DNA from: an uncultured Eggerthella sp.
Lineage (GTDB): Bacteria; Actinomycetota; Coriobacteriia; Coriobacteriales; Eggerthellaceae
Assembly (NCBI GenBank): GCA_900542265.1
Contig: UQML01000003.1
Location: forward strand, 31,492 to 95,491
Reading direction: 5' to 3'
Length of the DNA stretch: 64,000 bases
Of the stretch, positions 36,043 to 44,598 are shown one piece after another. Position 1 is the stretch's first letter. Every line of letters begins with the position of its first letter. Below the pieces are notes generated by a model. The model saw only the letters and a list, made by a program, of their open reading frames with translations, was not told the DNA's origin and did not search any database. A program made the position numbers and the translations under genes.

Positions 36043-36627
36043 CTACTTGATTGTTGCAGACCCTGCGCGCTCTCCACCACGAAGATGGGTAATACGAACA
36101 CAAGATTCAGTGTTATCCACGCTCTCAAGATATAAACGGACGTTTTCTGAGGTTGCAGAAGGAACATTCTTGCCAACATAATCAGCGCGAATAGGAAGCT
36201 CGCGATGGCCGCGATCAATCAAAACAGCCAATTGAACACAAGATGCACGACCAAAATCCATCAACGCATCAAGAGCAGCACGAATGGTGCGACCAGTGTA
36301 GAGAACGTCATCCACTAAAACAATGGTCTTTCCTTCAACATTGAATAAAATGTCAGTGCCACGTACCTGTGGGAAACGTTGACGAGGTGTATCATCACGG
36401 TAGAAACTGATATCCAAAGAACCAACAGGAAGACGAACGCCTTCGATTTCATAAATTATATCAGCAAGCTTACGCGCTAAAATATCTCCACGCGTCACAA
36501 TACCCACTAAGGCAAGATTCTCGCAACCCTTATTCTGCTCTAAGATCTGATGAGCAATACGTACCAAGGTACGATCAATCTCAGTAGCATCCATTACCAC
36601 AAAATACTCTTCATTATTTTCTGCCAT
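36043..36627 (-). CDS. pyrR: Pyr operon attenuation protein / uracil phosphoribosyltransferase
   Basis: UMP-sensing RNA-binding protein that favours termination in the pyr leader when pyrimidines are plentiful; some members also have UPRTase activity. 194 residues with the PRPP-binding motif VLVDDVLYTGRT (103-114) and the basic DISFYRDD... RGTDI region typical of PyrR. It is the first gene of the operon, behind an attenuator carrying a PyrR-binding hairpin. AAGGAG site before the ATG. Confidence 0.96.
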   Translation of the reverse strand: MAENNEEYFVVMDATEIDRTLVRIAHQILEQNKGCENLALVGIVTRGDILARKLADIIYEIEGVRLPVGSLDISFYRDDTPRQRFPQVRGTDILFNVEGKTIVLVDDVLYTGRTIRAALDALMDFGRASCVQLAVLIDRGHRELPIRADYVGKNVPSATSENVRLYLESVDNTESCVRITHLRGGERAGSATIK

Positions 36628-36674
36628 AAGAACTCTCCTTGCTCATGTTCGAGAACACCTGTTCTCTTGTTATT

Positions 36675-36714
36675 TTTTTTGATTTATCCCCTCTTACGTT
36701 CATAAATCAAAAAA
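36675..36714 (-). promoter_or_regulatory. Second hairpin of the pyr leader, pairing with the terminator U tract
   Basis: A 13-bp perfect inverted repeat (36675-36687 with 36702-36714) and 14-nt loop. In the transcript its 5' arm contains the U tract of the preceding terminator and its 3' arm ends in an A run. It can only form if polymerase reads through, and may stabilise the read-through form. Role unproven. Confidence 0.4.
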
Positions 36715-36738
36715 GCTCCCAACCGATACGTCAGGAGC
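36709..36738 (-). terminator. Intrinsic terminator of the pyr attenuator
   Basis: Transcript stem of 9 bp, GCUCCUGAC with GUUGGGAGC (including two G-U pairs), 6-nt loop, then UUUUUU. It lies about 80 nt before the pyrR start. The bases UAUCGGUU in its loop and 3' arm (plus-strand 36721-36728) pair with the PyrR-binding hairpin upstream, giving mutually exclusive structures. Confidence 0.88.
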
Positions 36739-36810
36739 AAGTTACACGTCACCCTTATACGGGCACTTCAAGAAAAATAAAGCAATTCTCGAAGCTTATA
36801 TGAGTCTATT

Positions 36811-36838
36811 TGCGCCTTATCGGTCTCTCTGTACCGCC
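36811..36838 (-). promoter_or_regulatory. PyrR-binding loop (anti-antiterminator) of the pyr attenuator
   Basis: The transcript reads CGGU-ACAGAGAG-ACCG, a 4-bp stem with an 8-nt loop (36821-36836), followed by a purine-rich AUAAGG. The CAGAGAG loop matches the PyrR-binding consensus known from Bacillus. The segment GACCGAUA (36818-36825) is complementary over 8 pairs (one G-U) to the terminator at 36721-36728. Antiterminator and terminator therefore compete, and PyrR-UMP binding here should favour termination. Confidence 0.85.
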
Positions 36839-36854
36839 ATTAAAGGACAATTTC

Positions 36855-36883
36855 AGTATAGGTTTTTAACCCATTTTGGTCTA
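36855..36883 (-). promoter_or_regulatory. Promoter of the pyrimidine operon
   Basis: On the minus strand TAGACC (36878-36883), 17-bp spacer, TATACT (36855-36860). Initiation about 7 nt downstream would put the PyrR-binding hairpin at the very start of the leader, as expected. Confidence 0.65.
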
Positions 36884-36900
36884 GAGCAATTATGGTAAGT

Positions 36901-36915
36901 CTACTATGATAGTAG
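36901..36915 (+). promoter_or_regulatory. 15-bp palindrome over the -10 of the PP2C gene
   Basis: CTACTAT-G-ATAGTAG is a perfect dyad. It contains TATGAT (36905-36910), a plausible -10 for the plus-strand gene at 36947, with only a weak -35 (TAGAGC) 17 bp upstream. A bound repressor would cover the promoter. Confidence 0.45.
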
Positions 36916-36946
36916 GCAAATAGATTACAAAAGGAGCAGTTTAACC

Positions 36947-37798
36947 GTGATTATTGCTGCAGCTACTACCGCTTGCGGAGCAACACATCAGCGAAATGAT
37001 GATCGTATTATACTCAATACCTCAATCGTGACAGGCGCTGAAGCGCCTCGAACGCAAGCACATGATGAGTTGATTACCTCTGATCTTCCTTTTCTTGCTG
37101 CCGTGTTTGATGGAGTTGGTGGCAGTGTCCGTGGTGACAAAGCTGCCCTTGCTGCTGCCAAATCACTCCAAAAAAGCGCTGAGGAAAACCCATCGCTTCC
37201 TTTAGTTGAACGTCTTAACCGCTGCGTTCGTGAAGTCGCAGAAGAACAGAATATGCTCGAAGAACGAGACCGCGCCTATACGGTAGGAGCAGGTTTATTT
37301 GTCGATAGGGATAACGGTCAAAGTAATCCTCGTTTGCAATTATTTCACATGGGAGACTGTCGAATTTATCGATATGCTCATGATACTTTTGAACTCCTCA
37401 CACGTGATCATTCCTTAGCGCAACGCTACCGTGATGAAGTTGGGCCTAATGCAGAGGTACCTGCTCATATTGCCCATGTAGTAACAAGCTATGCGGGAGG
37501 AACGGTAGAAGATCCTTTCGAAATCACTTCTGGTTTCACCCTTGCTCCCCATGACCTCTTTTTGATTTGCTCAGATGGATTCTGGGAATTTGCTGGTATT
37601 GAAAAGACAAAAGAGATTCTTGCCCATGCAGCCAAATTGGTAGCATCTCTTGATGCAGCCAACGAGTTTGACCGTGAAGGGTTACTCATTGACTTTGCTG
37701 ACTATACCGATGAGCTCAGGGGTATGGCACGCATGAACTTATCGCATGATGATATTTCTCTAGTGTTGGTTGGATACGCTGCTAATTCAGACGCATAA
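36947..37798 (+). CDS. PP2C-family protein serine/threonine phosphatase
   Basis: Metal-dependent phosphatase, cytosolic, 283 residues. Metal ligands are in place: HQRNDDR (D18), FDGVGGS (D55), CSDGFWEF (D210) and HDDISLVLV (D268-D269), with MGDCRIYR near 135-142. GTG start behind AAGGAG. The usual bacterial partner is a PASTA-domain Ser/Thr kinase, often located beside rsmB and fmt; here the phosphatase is beside rsmB but on the opposite strand with no kinase. Substrate unknown. Its stop is 9 bp from the rsmB stop (convergent). Confidence 0.9.
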   Translation: MIIAAATTACGATHQRNDDRIILNTSIVTGAEAPRTQAHDELITSDLPFLAAVFDGVGGSVRGDKAALAAAKSLQKSAEENPSLPLVERLNRCVREVAEEQNMLEERDRAYTVGAGLFVDRDNGQSNPRLQLFHMGDCRIYRYAHDTFELLTRDHSLAQRYRDEVGPNAEVPAHIAHVVTSYAGGTVEDPFEITSGFTLAPHDLFLICSDGFWEFAGIEKTKEILAHAAKLVASLDAANEFDREGLLIDFADYTDELRGMARMNLSHDDISLVLVGYAANSDA

Positions 37799-37807
37799 GT
37801 AGAGCAC

Positions 37808-39199
37808 TTAATGACGTCGTAAGACACACGCAAAATGAAGGTCTGGTCCATCAGGCTGCAAAGGTGTCTCAAATACCTGCTCAACACTAAACTCTAAACC
37901 GAGAGATGTTGCTAGAAACTCCTTAATTACCGACTGGTTTTCTTCATACGTAATGGTGCAAGTTGCATAGGTAAGTTGGCCACCCGGTGCTACTTTTTGT
38001 CCCGCGCAAGACAGTATCGCACTCGTTAAATTATGAAGTTCAGTAAGATCTTCGGGTTTAAGACGCCATCTTATCTCAGGATGACGACGTAGCGTACCCA
38101 AACCACTGCAAGGTGCATCAATAAAAACCGCATCATAAAACCCATCGGTAAAATCTTGCAAATCTCGTGCATCCGTTACCCAATGATGTACTTGCGGGAT
38201 ATGAGCTTTTTCAAGTTGTTGGCGGGCGATCGTATTTTTTTGTGCGTTTACCTCTACTGAATCAAGATCTAAAAACGACCCATAACGAGCAAAAGCGCCC
38301 AATTGCAGCAAGATGGTTTTAATACCACGACCAGCACCAATCTCCAAAAATGATGTCGGTCTTGTTTGTGGAAGCGCAAGAGAGGCAATCGTTTGAGCCG
38401 AAGCATCAGAAATAACAAGCGCGCTTTGATCTAAGAGCCCCTGAACCAACGGATGGTTCACTGCTTTACGTTTTTCAAAACGATAAGTATGTAAAGCAGG
38501 CTGCACGTAATGGAACTCAGATGTCGATGCCATAATGCGCGAAAAGCCAATAGCATGATTAGTCAGTGCAGTAAGTACTGCATCTTCTTGCACGCGTGCT
38601 TGATTGACAAAAAAATAAAGCGGTGCGCTTTGGTTGGCTTGACGCAAAAAGACTTCAGTCCACGCACGCCCTTTTTGTTCAAGGAGGAGTCCCACAATCC
38701 ACTCAGGAAAACCAAAAGCATTTGCAAGTTTATCATCAGCAACATGACCAAGTAGTGATGTAAGCGATTGTTCTGCTTGTTTGGCTACCCGGCGTAATGC
38801 AAAATTTGCTACACCCGTTGCACGCGGAGCAATAGCGCGCACCAACTCTACACCTTGGTTAACCGCCGCATAGGAACTTTTATCTAAAAAGAGAAGTTCA
38901 TAGCTTGAAATACGAAGTGCATCACGAACCCGAGCGTCAATGTCACGCGGATTTGACAAAATTGCATTCAAGGTATCATCAAGAATGCCTTTGGTAGACA
39001 CAACGCCCGCTGCTAGAAGAAGAGCAAATGAACGCTCTGTTTCAGGGTATGTTCCCTGGTCAAATACCTTATGTGCTGCATCGTGAACATAAAGATTCTC
39101 ACACGTAACTACCTGAAGAATTTCCCATGCAAGAAGCCTTGCTTGTGTGACATGGGAGCGATGCATAGGTTTTGCCTTACGCCTGTTTTGCTCCGTCAC
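37808..39199 (-). CDS. rsmB: 16S rRNA (cytosine-967-C5)-methyltransferase
   Basis: Methylates C967 of 16S rRNA. 463 residues: N-terminal NusB-like RNA-binding domain (about 18-145), then a Rossmann methyltransferase with GAGRGIKT (288-295), DAPCSG (C364) and the catalytic YATCTI (C414). Motif I is GAGRG rather than the usual GAPGG, a mild deviation. GTG start directly after the fmt stop. Confidence 0.93.
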   Translation of the reverse strand: MTEQNRRKAKPMHRSHVTQARLLAWEILQVVTCENLYVHDAAHKVFDQGTYPETERSFALLLAAGVVSTKGILDDTLNAILSNPRDIDARVRDALRISSYELLFLDKSSYAAVNQGVELVRAIAPRATGVANFALRRVAKQAEQSLTSLLGHVADDKLANAFGFPEWIVGLLLEQKGRAWTEVFLRQANQSAPLYFFVNQARVQEDAVLTALTNHAIGFSRIMASTSEFHYVQPALHTYRFEKRKAVNHPLVQGLLDQSALVISDASAQTIASLALPQTRPTSFLEIGAGRGIKTILLQLGAFARYGSFLDLDSVEVNAQKNTIARQQLEKAHIPQVHHWVTDARDLQDFTDGFYDAVFIDAPCSGLGTLRRHPEIRWRLKPEDLTELHNLTSAILSCAGQKVAPGGQLTYATCTITYEENQSVIKEFLATSLGLEFSVEQVFETPLQPDGPDLHFACVLRRH

Positions 39200-40162
39200 T
39201 TATACTGCACTCCACATCGCACCAGTCTTTTTAATATTTTGAATTCCAGCTGCAAATGCTTGAGCATCCATAGACTTCTTTCCATCTGGCTTTAGCGTAA
39301 GCACCTCTACTGCCCCATCGGCACATCCTAATAAAAGACGCTTTGCCCTATAAACAGCCTGCCCCGGTTCTAAAACTAAGTTAGCAAAGACTTTATCAGC
39401 CTCACACGCATCAGGATCAAGGCGATGAGACTTTTCTAATGTCACGTTTTTTTGCGCAATCTGCGCACGTGCAGGATGATGCGGCTCTGATGCTTGAATA
39501 CGCCGTTGGATCTCAAAAGCAGTTTGATCAGGAGAAACATTAAGCTCCCCTTTTTCAATCTTATGAGCATAGGTCACTTCTGCAGGATTTTGCGCGATCC
39601 ACTCAGCATGATCTTCTTGAATATGCTCTAACGCTGTCAAAAGCGCTGTTGCTCCTAAGTCTGCAAGTTCTGCTTCAAGTTCAGTTACTGTCATCTCTCC
39701 GATGTCGAAAGCACGACAGACACAATAATCGCCCGTATCAAGGCCTTCTTCCATCTTCATAATACAGACGCCTGTTTGAGCATCCCCTTCTAGAATGGCA
39801 CGTGCGATAGGAGCAGCGCCACGCCAACGCGGCAAGAGCGAAGCGTGAACATTGAGACATCCGAGCGTCGGAATATCGAGCACTTCTTTAGGTAACAACA
39901 CACCAAAAGCAGCTACACAAATACAATCAGGCTCGAACGAGCGAAGTTCTTCAATAAGAGCTTCATCTTTAAAGCTTGTAGTCTCTATAGTTGTGATGCC
40001 TTCACCTAAAGCGACCTCTTTTACCGGCGACATCATAAGCGTATTGCCACGACCACGCACAGCATCAGGACGGGTATATACCGCAACCACTTCATGATGA
40101 GGAATAACGTATTCTAAAATTGAAGCAGCAAATGAAGGGGTTCCCATAAAGACTATTCGCAT
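39200..40162 (-). CDS. fmt: Methionyl-tRNA formyltransferase
   Basis: Formylates initiator Met-tRNA. 320 residues; formyl-THF site VHASLLPRWRGAAPI (catalytic H106), GLDTGDY further on, and a C-terminal OB domain. It sits 13 bp downstream of def, its functional partner, which later removes the formyl group. Confidence 0.97.
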   Translation of the reverse strand: MRIVFMGTPSFAASILEYVIPHHEVVAVYTRPDAVRGRGNTLMMSPVKEVALGEGITTIETTSFKDEALIEELRSFEPDCICVAAFGVLLPKEVLDIPTLGCLNVHASLLPRWRGAAPIARAILEGDAQTGVCIMKMEEGLDTGDYCVCRAFDIGEMTVTELEAELADLGATALLTALEHIQEDHAEWIAQNPAEVTYAHKIEKGELNVSPDQTAFEIQRRIQASEPHHPARAQIAQKNVTLEKSHRLDPDACEADKVFANLVLEPGQAVYRAKRLLLGCADGAVEVLTLKPDGKKSMDAQAFAAGIQNIKKTGAMWSAV

Positions 40163-40175
40163 ACTCTATAGCTCC

Positions 40176-40712
40176 TTAACCAACTTGACCTGGTTTAGCT
40201 CCTGCTTTGAGTGCCTCTTGGTAAGCCTTGAGCGCAACAATGCGATCTTTAGGACTGCACGCTTCAAACAAAGTCTTACCATCCAAATGATCAATCTCAT
40301 GCTGCAAGCAACGTCCCAATAATCCATCGCCTTCGATTTCACACTTATTTCCATCTAAGTCATAATAAGAAACACGAGCAAAAGGCTTACGTTTAACGGG
40401 TACCGAAATTCCTGGAAGCGACAAGCAACCTTCTAAATCAGTAACCTCATCGCCTTCAAGAGCAATAATTTCAGGATTTACCAAAAAAATGGGATCCGGA
40501 TCATCTTCGGGATCATTGCAGTCAATCACAACAAACCGCTTTAAGATTCCTACCTGGGGAGCAGCAAGTCCACAACCAGCATTTTTATACATGGTAGCGG
40601 CCATTTTCTTTGAAATCTTTTTAAGCGATGGGTCACCTGGCTCACACAGTTCACAAATTTCACGAAGCATAGGATCAGGCGAAAGAACAACTTTCATGGT
40701 GCGCAAAGGCAT
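40176..40712 (-). CDS. def: Peptide deformylase
   Basis: Removes N-formyl groups from nascent proteins. 178 residues; all three motifs are intact: GLAAPQVG (48-55), EGCLSLPG (C96) and QHEIDHLDG (H138, E139, H142). AGGAGG is 4 nt before the first ATG; the next ATG, five codons in, is an alternative. The 117-bp gap to dnaG contains a direct GATACT repeat between short inverted arms. Confidence 0.97.
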   Translation of the reverse strand: MPLRTMKVVLSPDPMLREICELCEPGDPSLKKISKKMAATMYKNAGCGLAAPQVGILKRFVVIDCNDPEDDPDPIFLVNPEIIALEGDEVTDLEGCLSLPGISVPVKRKPFARVSYYDLDGNKCEIEGDGLLGRCLQHEIDHLDGKTLFEACSPKDRIVALKAYQEALKAGAKPGQVG

Positions 40713-40829
40713 ATATCCTCCTCATAGCTACGACTAATAACATCTTTTCTTGATACTTCATGATACTAGAAAAGCATGCTCCCCTACATTCTAACCACAA
40801 AAACAAAACTGCTCTGCAACTCAAAAGGA

Positions 40830-42674
40830 TTATTCAATTTGCTGTTTTCGAAGTTCATTAAGCTGGTTTTGAAGTGCATAAATTGATTGAAAATACGCAT
40901 TTCTTTCATCAGATGAAAGTGCAGCATTACGCGTCATGTCAGCTTTGAGCGAGCTGATTGTTTGCTCCAAATCACCAATACGCAATTCACGTTCCAAAAA
41001 CACCAATGTATCGTAGGCTGATTGAAACCCTTGGGTAGTAGATGATGTCACAATATTTCCAGCATCAGGAAAACGAGCAACACAATAATCGTAAATATCC
41101 ATAGCCGTATTTGCTTGTGTTTGAGTAAATGCTTCTAAAAGAATTCCGGAAAGCTCAGCACTCAAGGCATCAGTCCAAAACGTTTGAGACAACACAGAAA
41201 GAAAATCGGATGCCATAGCCGGATTGGTTGCAAGCAACGACAAAAACTCTCGTTCTGATTTAATACGGCTGATTTGTGCTGTACTCATATGAGAAGCAAC
41301 TGTCACACCCGCAATAGGCGCTTTTCCTCTACTCTCTTCAGATAGCGATGAGGTTTGGGGTACCGACAACCCTGCAAGCGCATCAAGAACATCTTGTTCA
41401 CGCGCATGAACACAGGAAGCAATATAGATAGCATAATCTTTTGCCAAAAGTGAATCTTTAATAGGAGCAAGGATAGAAAGCGCATCAACCGTTGCACGTG
41501 AGCGCCCCTCGGGAGTTTGTAAATCATAGCGTGCAAGACGCCTATCAATACCATACCGCAATAAAGGAACAGCTTTATTAAGGCTTATCTCAAACGCTTC
41601 ACGACCACGCTGATCAATCATTTCTGCTGGATCAAGATTATCAGGAAGCACCACGCAATATAGATCAACTTTGCTTCCTCCTGCTTCAGGAGTAATGGAC
41701 TCATCAATGAATCCAAGCGCCCTGTCCGCTGCACGCTGACCAGCCTCATCGCCATCAAAAACATACGTAATACGTTTTTTTGCATGATGCGATAAGATAC
41801 GAAGATGCTGTCGTGTTAACGCTGTTCCTAACGTTGCTACCACATTCATAAATCCCGCATTATGAAGGGCAATAACGTCGGTGTAACCTTCAACAATAAG
41901 TGCGTTGCCTGTTGAAGCCATAGCTGCTTTTGCCCTATCAAGACCGTAAAGCACTTCAGATTTATGGAAAAGGGGTGTCTCAGAGGAATTGAGATACTTA
42001 GGCTCTCCTTGACCAATAACACGCCCTCCAAAGGCAATACACTGTCCATGAATGTCAAAAATAGGAAACATCACGCGGTCGTAAAAGCGATCATAAATGC
42101 GTCCTGATCGCTCAACCGCGATATTTGCCTCCAGCATTTCCTTGCGCGAAAAACCTGCTTTTTGAAGGTACGCCACCAACTGTCCATGACCTGGAGCAAA
42201 CCCGAGCTCCCATTCCCGGGGTGTATCTCCCCCAAAACCACGTGAAGCAAGATAGGCACGAGCTTGATCTGCTTTATCCGTTTTTGATCGCATAAGTTGC
42301 ATGTGATAGAAACGAGCAGTGCTCGTACAAAGCTCTTTCAACCGCGCCTTATGAGAATGCGATTTACGCGTTGCTTGTGTTTCGGTAATTTGAACATTTC
42401 CTCGCCGAGCTAAAAAACGTACTGCATCAACAAAGCCTACATCATCAAGCTTGCGAACATAAGAAATCGCATCTCCACCTTCACCGCAGCCAAAACAATG
42501 CCACGTTTGAGAAACGGGATCAATTTTGCAAGAAGGAGTCTTTTCTTGATGAAAAGGACAACAACACCAAAAATCGCGACCACGTTGTTTAACTTCAGTG
42601 CGTTCGCTAAAAAGCCCAACTAAATCATTGGCCTCTCGTACCTTTCGTATGTCTTCTTCTGAAAATCCTGGCAT
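40830..42674 (-). CDS. dnaG: DNA primase
   Basis: Makes RNA primers at the replication fork. About 614 residues: CHC2 zinc finger (C39, H42, C60, C63, in CPFHQEKTPSC and CFGCGEGG), TOPRIM core with LIVEGYTDVIAL and YVFDGDEAGQ, and a C-terminal helicase-binding domain. Start at ATG 42674 (MPGFSEEDI); a TTG three codons upstream is possible. Confidence 0.97.
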   Translation of the reverse strand: MPGFSEEDIRKVREANDLVGLFSERTEVKQRGRDFWCCCPFHQEKTPSCKIDPVSQTWHCFGCGEGGDAISYVRKLDDVGFVDAVRFLARRGNVQITETQATRKSHSHKARLKELCTSTARFYHMQLMRSKTDKADQARAYLASRGFGGDTPREWELGFAPGHGQLVAYLQKAGFSRKEMLEANIAVERSGRIYDRFYDRVMFPIFDIHGQCIAFGGRVIGQGEPKYLNSSETPLFHKSEVLYGLDRAKAAMASTGNALIVEGYTDVIALHNAGFMNVVATLGTALTRQHLRILSHHAKKRITYVFDGDEAGQRAADRALGFIDESITPEAGGSKVDLYCVVLPDNLDPAEMIDQRGREAFEISLNKAVPLLRYGIDRRLARYDLQTPEGRSRATVDALSILAPIKDSLLAKDYAIYIASCVHAREQDVLDALAGLSVPQTSSLSEESRGKAPIAGVTVASHMSTAQISRIKSEREFLSLLATNPAMASDFLSVLSQTFWTDALSAELSGILLEAFTQTQANTAMDIYDYCVARFPDAGNIVTSSTTQGFQSAYDTLVFLERELRIGDLEQTISSLKADMTRNAALSSDERNAYFQSIYALQNQLNELRKQQIE

Positions 42675-42707
42675 AGCACTCAAGCTTCACTATAGTTGCA
42701 AAGAACA

Positions 42708-43640
42708 CTAATTAAGTGGAAGGGTGTTTCGTGTATATTCAATATTATTCATAACAGTGCGAATAAGTTCTTCTGTTGAATCGAATTTAATCATAGGTCG
42801 CAAGAATTCCATGAATTCTACTTCAATCCATTCTCCATAAATATTGCCAGAGAAATCAAGAATATGAACTTCACACGTAGCATTTGTTTGATCAGCAAAA
42901 ACAGGAGACACTCCTACAGACACCGCCGCACGATAGCGTACTCCATCAACAATTGCATAAGCCGAATAGACTCCCTCAGACAGCACCTGGCGATTCTTAG
43001 GCATAACGATATTGGCAGTTGCAAACCCCATATCTTCACCTTCACCACGACCTGGTTGAATTTGCTCAATAATCGAATATCTATGCCCCAGAAGCTCGCT
43101 TGCTTTCTCCAAATCATGCTTGGCAAGCAAACCACGAATACGGGTAGCCGTAATGGGCTCACCAAGAGCAACTTGTAGGTTATGAGCATTGATATGTGTA
43201 CCCGAATGAGCACCCCAAATACCTAAATCATTAACGGTGCCTGAGGCATGAGAGCCAAATCTAAAATCTATTCCAACATGCAAGTTCGAAGGAGCGTGTC
43301 CGTTAAATGTTGTTTCAAGGAACTTTTGAGGCGAAAGAGAGGCAAATTCTTTGGTAAAAGGAAGAACGACAACAACATCCACCCCTGTGCGCGAAAGAGC
43401 TGCGACACGCGCCGGGTTACTCATAAGCTTTTTCAGCCCATCGGCGTTAAACAATTCATCAGGGTCGCGATCGAATGTGAGCGCAATAGAAAGTCCACCA
43501 TGTTCAGCAGCAGTTTCTTTTGCGCATGATATAAGATATTGATGGCCTAAATGCACGCCATCAAAGACACCAAAGGCACATGAAGCGTTTTCAAATAGTG
43601 CATGATCGAAATTCTCATCAACGGTAAATATCTGACCCAC
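42708..43640 (-). CDS. ribF: Bifunctional riboflavin kinase / FAD synthetase
   Basis: Converts riboflavin to FMN and FAD. The N-terminal nucleotidyltransferase domain has FGVFDGVHLGHQ; the C-terminal kinase domain has MGFATANI and the EVHILDFSGNIYGEWIEVEF strand region. Start chosen at GTG 43640: AAGGAG lies 6 nt upstream, while an ATG at 43664 precedes that site. It overlaps truB by 23 bp, as in many bacteria. Confidence 0.95.
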   Translation of the reverse strand: MGQIFTVDENFDHALFENASCAFGVFDGVHLGHQYLISCAKETAAEHGGLSIALTFDRDPDELFNADGLKKLMSNPARVAALSRTGVDVVVVLPFTKEFASLSPQKFLETTFNGHAPSNLHVGIDFRFGSHASGTVNDLGIWGAHSGTHINAHNLQVALGEPITATRIRGLLAKHDLEKASELLGHRYSIIEQIQPGRGEGEDMGFATANIVMPKNRQVLSEGVYSAYAIVDGVRYRAAVSVGVSPVFADQTNATCEVHILDFSGNIYGEWIEVEFMEFLRPMIKFDSTEELIRTVMNNIEYTRNTLPLN

Positions 43641-44592
43641 AATAAACTCCTTGAGAAAAAACACAGGCCGGCTTGTATTGTTGCGTATGCTTGTTATAGG
43701 TATAAAGTGCGCGTAACGTATCGTCAGTTACAAGCGCGACTAGCTCATTATCATATGGTAGAACATTCTTTGCTAATTCCTTGGATTGATGAACCTCTAT
43801 TTCAGAAGCAGCATACGTCCCTCCATGAGCGACCGCACTTTCATCAGGCACACGCGCCCATGCACAACCTAAAAGCGATATAGGATCAAGGCACCCAAGC
43901 AAGGGGTTGTCTTCAAGCTCCTCAAGGGACACGCACTCATCAAGCGTCACATCACTAACGGCTACGCGTTTAAGATCACCAACATGTCCACAGGTTCCCA
44001 GTTCTTGTGCAATATCGCGCGCAAGCGAGCGCATATACGTGCCCTTTGAAACATGAAACTCCGTATGCCAAACCAGAAGACCAGTCTCTTTATCTGCATC
44101 AACGGAATTTAGTTTTGCCTCATAAATCGTGAAGGCGCGCTCAGCAAGCGCTATTTCTTTACCAGATCGAGCAACCTCATATGCTTTTTTTCCATCAACT
44201 TTAATAGCCGAATAACGAGGAGGTATTTGTGTATGCTCACCTACAAGCTGGGAAATATAGTTGTCGGCAAAAAGGGGATCGAATAATTCATCGGGAATAG
44301 GTGCCGATTGGATTACCTCTCCTTCCTCATCATCAGTACTCGTTGCTGTACCGAAAACAAGAGACATTTGATAGCGCTTGTCATGATCAACTAAGTATGT
44401 ATTGAGCCTTGTTGCCGGACCAACAGAAATAATCAAAACGCCACTCGCAAGAGGATCAAGCGTGCCGTTGTGACCAACACGTTTTTCTCCATAAATCCGT
44501 CTTACACGATTAACCACATCATGCGAAGACATCCCGACTGGTTTATTAATTCCAATCACCCGGCATATGCCACTTGAACCACGTTTAGCCAT
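43618..44592 (-). CDS. truB: tRNA pseudouridine-55 synthase
   Basis: Makes the universal pseudouridine in the T loop of tRNA. 324 residues; catalytic aspartate D46 in GHNGTLDPLASGVL, with KVDGKKAYEVAR and the SKGTYMRSLARDIAQELG motif. The C terminus extends beyond the usual PUA-like end. Near the end of the rimP-nusA-infB operon. Confidence 0.96.
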   Translation of the reverse strand: MAKRGSSGICRVIGINKPVGMSSHDVVNRVRRIYGEKRVGHNGTLDPLASGVLIISVGPATRLNTYLVDHDKRYQMSLVFGTATSTDDEEGEVIQSAPIPDELFDPLFADNYISQLVGEHTQIPPRYSAIKVDGKKAYEVARSGKEIALAERAFTIYEAKLNSVDADKETGLLVWHTEFHVSKGTYMRSLARDIAQELGTCGHVGDLKRVAVSDVTLDECVSLEELEDNPLLGCLDPISLLGCAWARVPDESAVAHGGTYAASEIEVHQSKELAKNVLPYDNELVALVTDDTLRALYTYNKHTQQYKPACVFSQGVYCGSDIYR

Positions 44593-44598
44593 ACGTAT

